Shown one piece after another: positions 5,452-6,262 of a stretch of 6,262 bases of DNA. How positions within the stretch are numbered: the first letter of the stretch is position 1; every line of letters begins with the position of its first letter. The notes under the pieces were generated by a model. It ran no database searches. It had not been told where the DNA came from and saw only the letters and a program-made list of their open reading frames with translations. The position numbers and the translations under genes were made by a program. Source of the stretch: Actinomycetota bacterium (GTDB taxonomy: Bacteria; Actinomycetota; Actinomycetes; Nanopelagicales; Nanopelagicaceae); NCBI GenBank assembly GCA_009700365.1, contig WLME01000067.1, positions 1-6,262 on the forward strand, read 5' to 3'.

Positions 5452-6045
5452 ATCACAACAGAACCGCGCATTAACGATCGTATCCGCACACCCCAAATTC
5501 GTCTCATCAATTACACCGGTGAACAAGTTGGAGTTGTAGATATCGAAGCAGCGCTAGCTATGGCAGATGAAATCGGTTTAGATCTCGTTGAGATCGCACC
5601 CGAGGCAAATCCGCCAGTGTGCAAAATCATGGACTTTGGCAAGTACAAATACCAAGAGGCACAGAAAGCTCGCGAAGCACGTCAGAACCAGACCCACATT
5701 GTGGTGAAGGAAGTGCGATTGACGCCAAAGATTGAAAATCACGATTATGAGACAAAGCGCTCAGCAGTCGAGAAGTTCCTCAAAGGTGGCGACAAGGTGA
5801 AGATCACGATGAAGTTCCGTGGCCGCGAGCAAACGCGTCCAGAGCTTGGGTTCAAACTCTTACAACGTCTTGCAGAAGATGTGAAAGAGATTGCATTCGT
5901 GGAGTTCGCTCCTAAGCAAGAAGGTCGACAGATGACGATGGTCTTAGGGCCAACGAAGAAGAAGACCGAAGCGGTAGCAGAACAGAAGGCGGCGCGAGCT
6001 GCCAAAGTGAAGGCTGCTGAAGAAGAAGCAGCCGTAAAGCCGTAA
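5452..6045 (+). CDS. infC: Translation initiation factor IF-3 (AUC start)
   Basis: IF-3 binds the 30S subunit, blocks 50S joining and checks start codon-initiator tRNA pairing. From the proposed AUC start the protein has 197 residues and begins TTEPRINDRIR after the initiator. The N domain runs to about residue 75 and holds the IF-3 signature around KIMDFGKYKY (58-67). The linker helix is lysine/arginine-rich (KAREARQNQ). The C domain (about 82-167) contains KVKITMKFRGREQTRPELGF and ends near TMVLGPTKKK. An Ala/Lys/Glu tail follows. In-frame GTG at 5398 would add 18 residues (CVFCNNLD...) with no ribosome site and no likeness to IF-3. Use of AUC matches Streptomyces-type homologues that begin ISAEPRINDRIR, and parallels the AUU start of E. 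coli infC, through which IF-3 represses its own synthesis. rpmI follows after 46 bases. Confidence 0.93.
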   Translation: MTTEPRINDRIRTPQIRLINYTGEQVGVVDIEAALAMADEIGLDLVEIAPEANPPVCKIMDFGKYKYQEAQKAREARQNQTHIVVKEVRLTPKIENHDYETKRSAVEKFLKGGDKVKITMKFRGREQTRPELGFKLLQRLAEDVKEIAFVEFAPKQEGRQMTMVLGPTKKKTEAVAEQKAARAAKVKAAEEEAAVKP

Positions 6046-6091
6046 GCAGTACGACCAAGTTTCCAAACGACGAAGTAACAGGAGAAGATAA

Positions 6092-6262
6092 ATGCCAAAG
6101 ATGAAAACCCATAGTGGTGCGAAGAAGACCTTCCGCGTCACAGGTTCAGGAAAGATCATGCACGAGCGTGCAGGCAAGCGCCACCTTTTGGAGCACAAGT
6201 CATCACGCTTTACTCGTCGTTTGAGCCAAGAATCATCAGCAAAGTCAACAGTCACAATGACA
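6092..6262 (+). CDS. rpmI: Large-subunit ribosomal protein bL35, 3' end outside window (partial)
   Basis: The first 57 codons of bL35 are present, out of the roughly 64-65 usual for the family. The reading MPKMKTHSGAKKTFRVTGSGK and then HLLEHKSSRFTRRL are the standard bL35 blocks: a very basic protein of the 50S subunit. AGGAGA at 6080-6085 lies six bases before the ATG, a strong ribosome site. The gene follows infC in the conserved infC-rpmI-rplT order, and rplT would be expected just past the right edge. Confidence 0.96.
   Translation, partial: MPKMKTHSGAKKTFRVTGSGKIMHERAGKRHLLEHKSSRFTRRLSQESSAKSTVTMT

Noticed and set aside
5944..6255. Minus-strand open frames opposite infC and rpmI
   Set aside because: They are mirror frames of strongly conserved translation genes, with low-complexity Leu/Ser/Arg content and no ribosome sites.
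1..6262. CRISPR arrays, insertion sequences, tRNA/rRNA genes, defence islands
   Set aside because: By eye there are no regularly spaced repeats, transposase motifs, terminal inverted repeats or tRNA cloverleaf patterns anywhere in the window.

Overview
The window is a chromosomal housekeeping region of an actinobacterium with an unusually balanced, not GC-rich, base composition. The evidence for an actinobacterium is the gene content and order: a SufS-SufU-DUF59 iron-sulfur cluster, an actinobacterial-type ABC exporter, SURF1 beside a DUF3099 protein, a FabG/InhA pair, and an IF3 gene that appears to start with AUC as in Streptomyces-type homologues. Moderate AT content with very short intergenic gaps would fit small-genome freshwater lineages such as Nanopelagicales/acI. 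That placement is inference and not shown by any marker gene here.

Layout. Bases 1-851 (+) hold the end of a suf operon: the last codons of sufS, then sufU (zinc sulfurtransferase), then a small DUF59/MIP18 Fe-S maturation factor. A type IV ABC exporter (870-2735, +) follows after 18 bases and may be co-transcribed. Its 3' end overlaps, tail to tail, a minus-strand pair: a SURF1-family cytochrome oxidase assembly protein (2697-3458) and DUF3099 (3418-3690). A 27-base divergent gap, with one near-symmetrical -10-like element, separates these from fabG (3718-4431, +) and inhA/fabI (4434-5201, +), the two reductases of type II fatty acid synthesis. A hairpin terminator follows inhA.

Bases 5253-5451 have no protein gene but are rich in self-complementary segments. 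They look like a structured leader for the translation operon infC-rpmI(-rplT), with a possible terminator/antiterminator pair. infC most likely starts at the non-canonical codon AUC at 5452, five bases after a strong AGGAG. rpmI (bL35) runs off the right edge.

The region is largely conserved core genome, and I see no defence system, mobile element or novel gene cluster. The points most worth attention are the AUC start of infC, the undescribed-looking leader RNA before it, the back-to-back promoter between DUF3099 and fabG, and the antisense overlap of the exporter and SURF1 genes.
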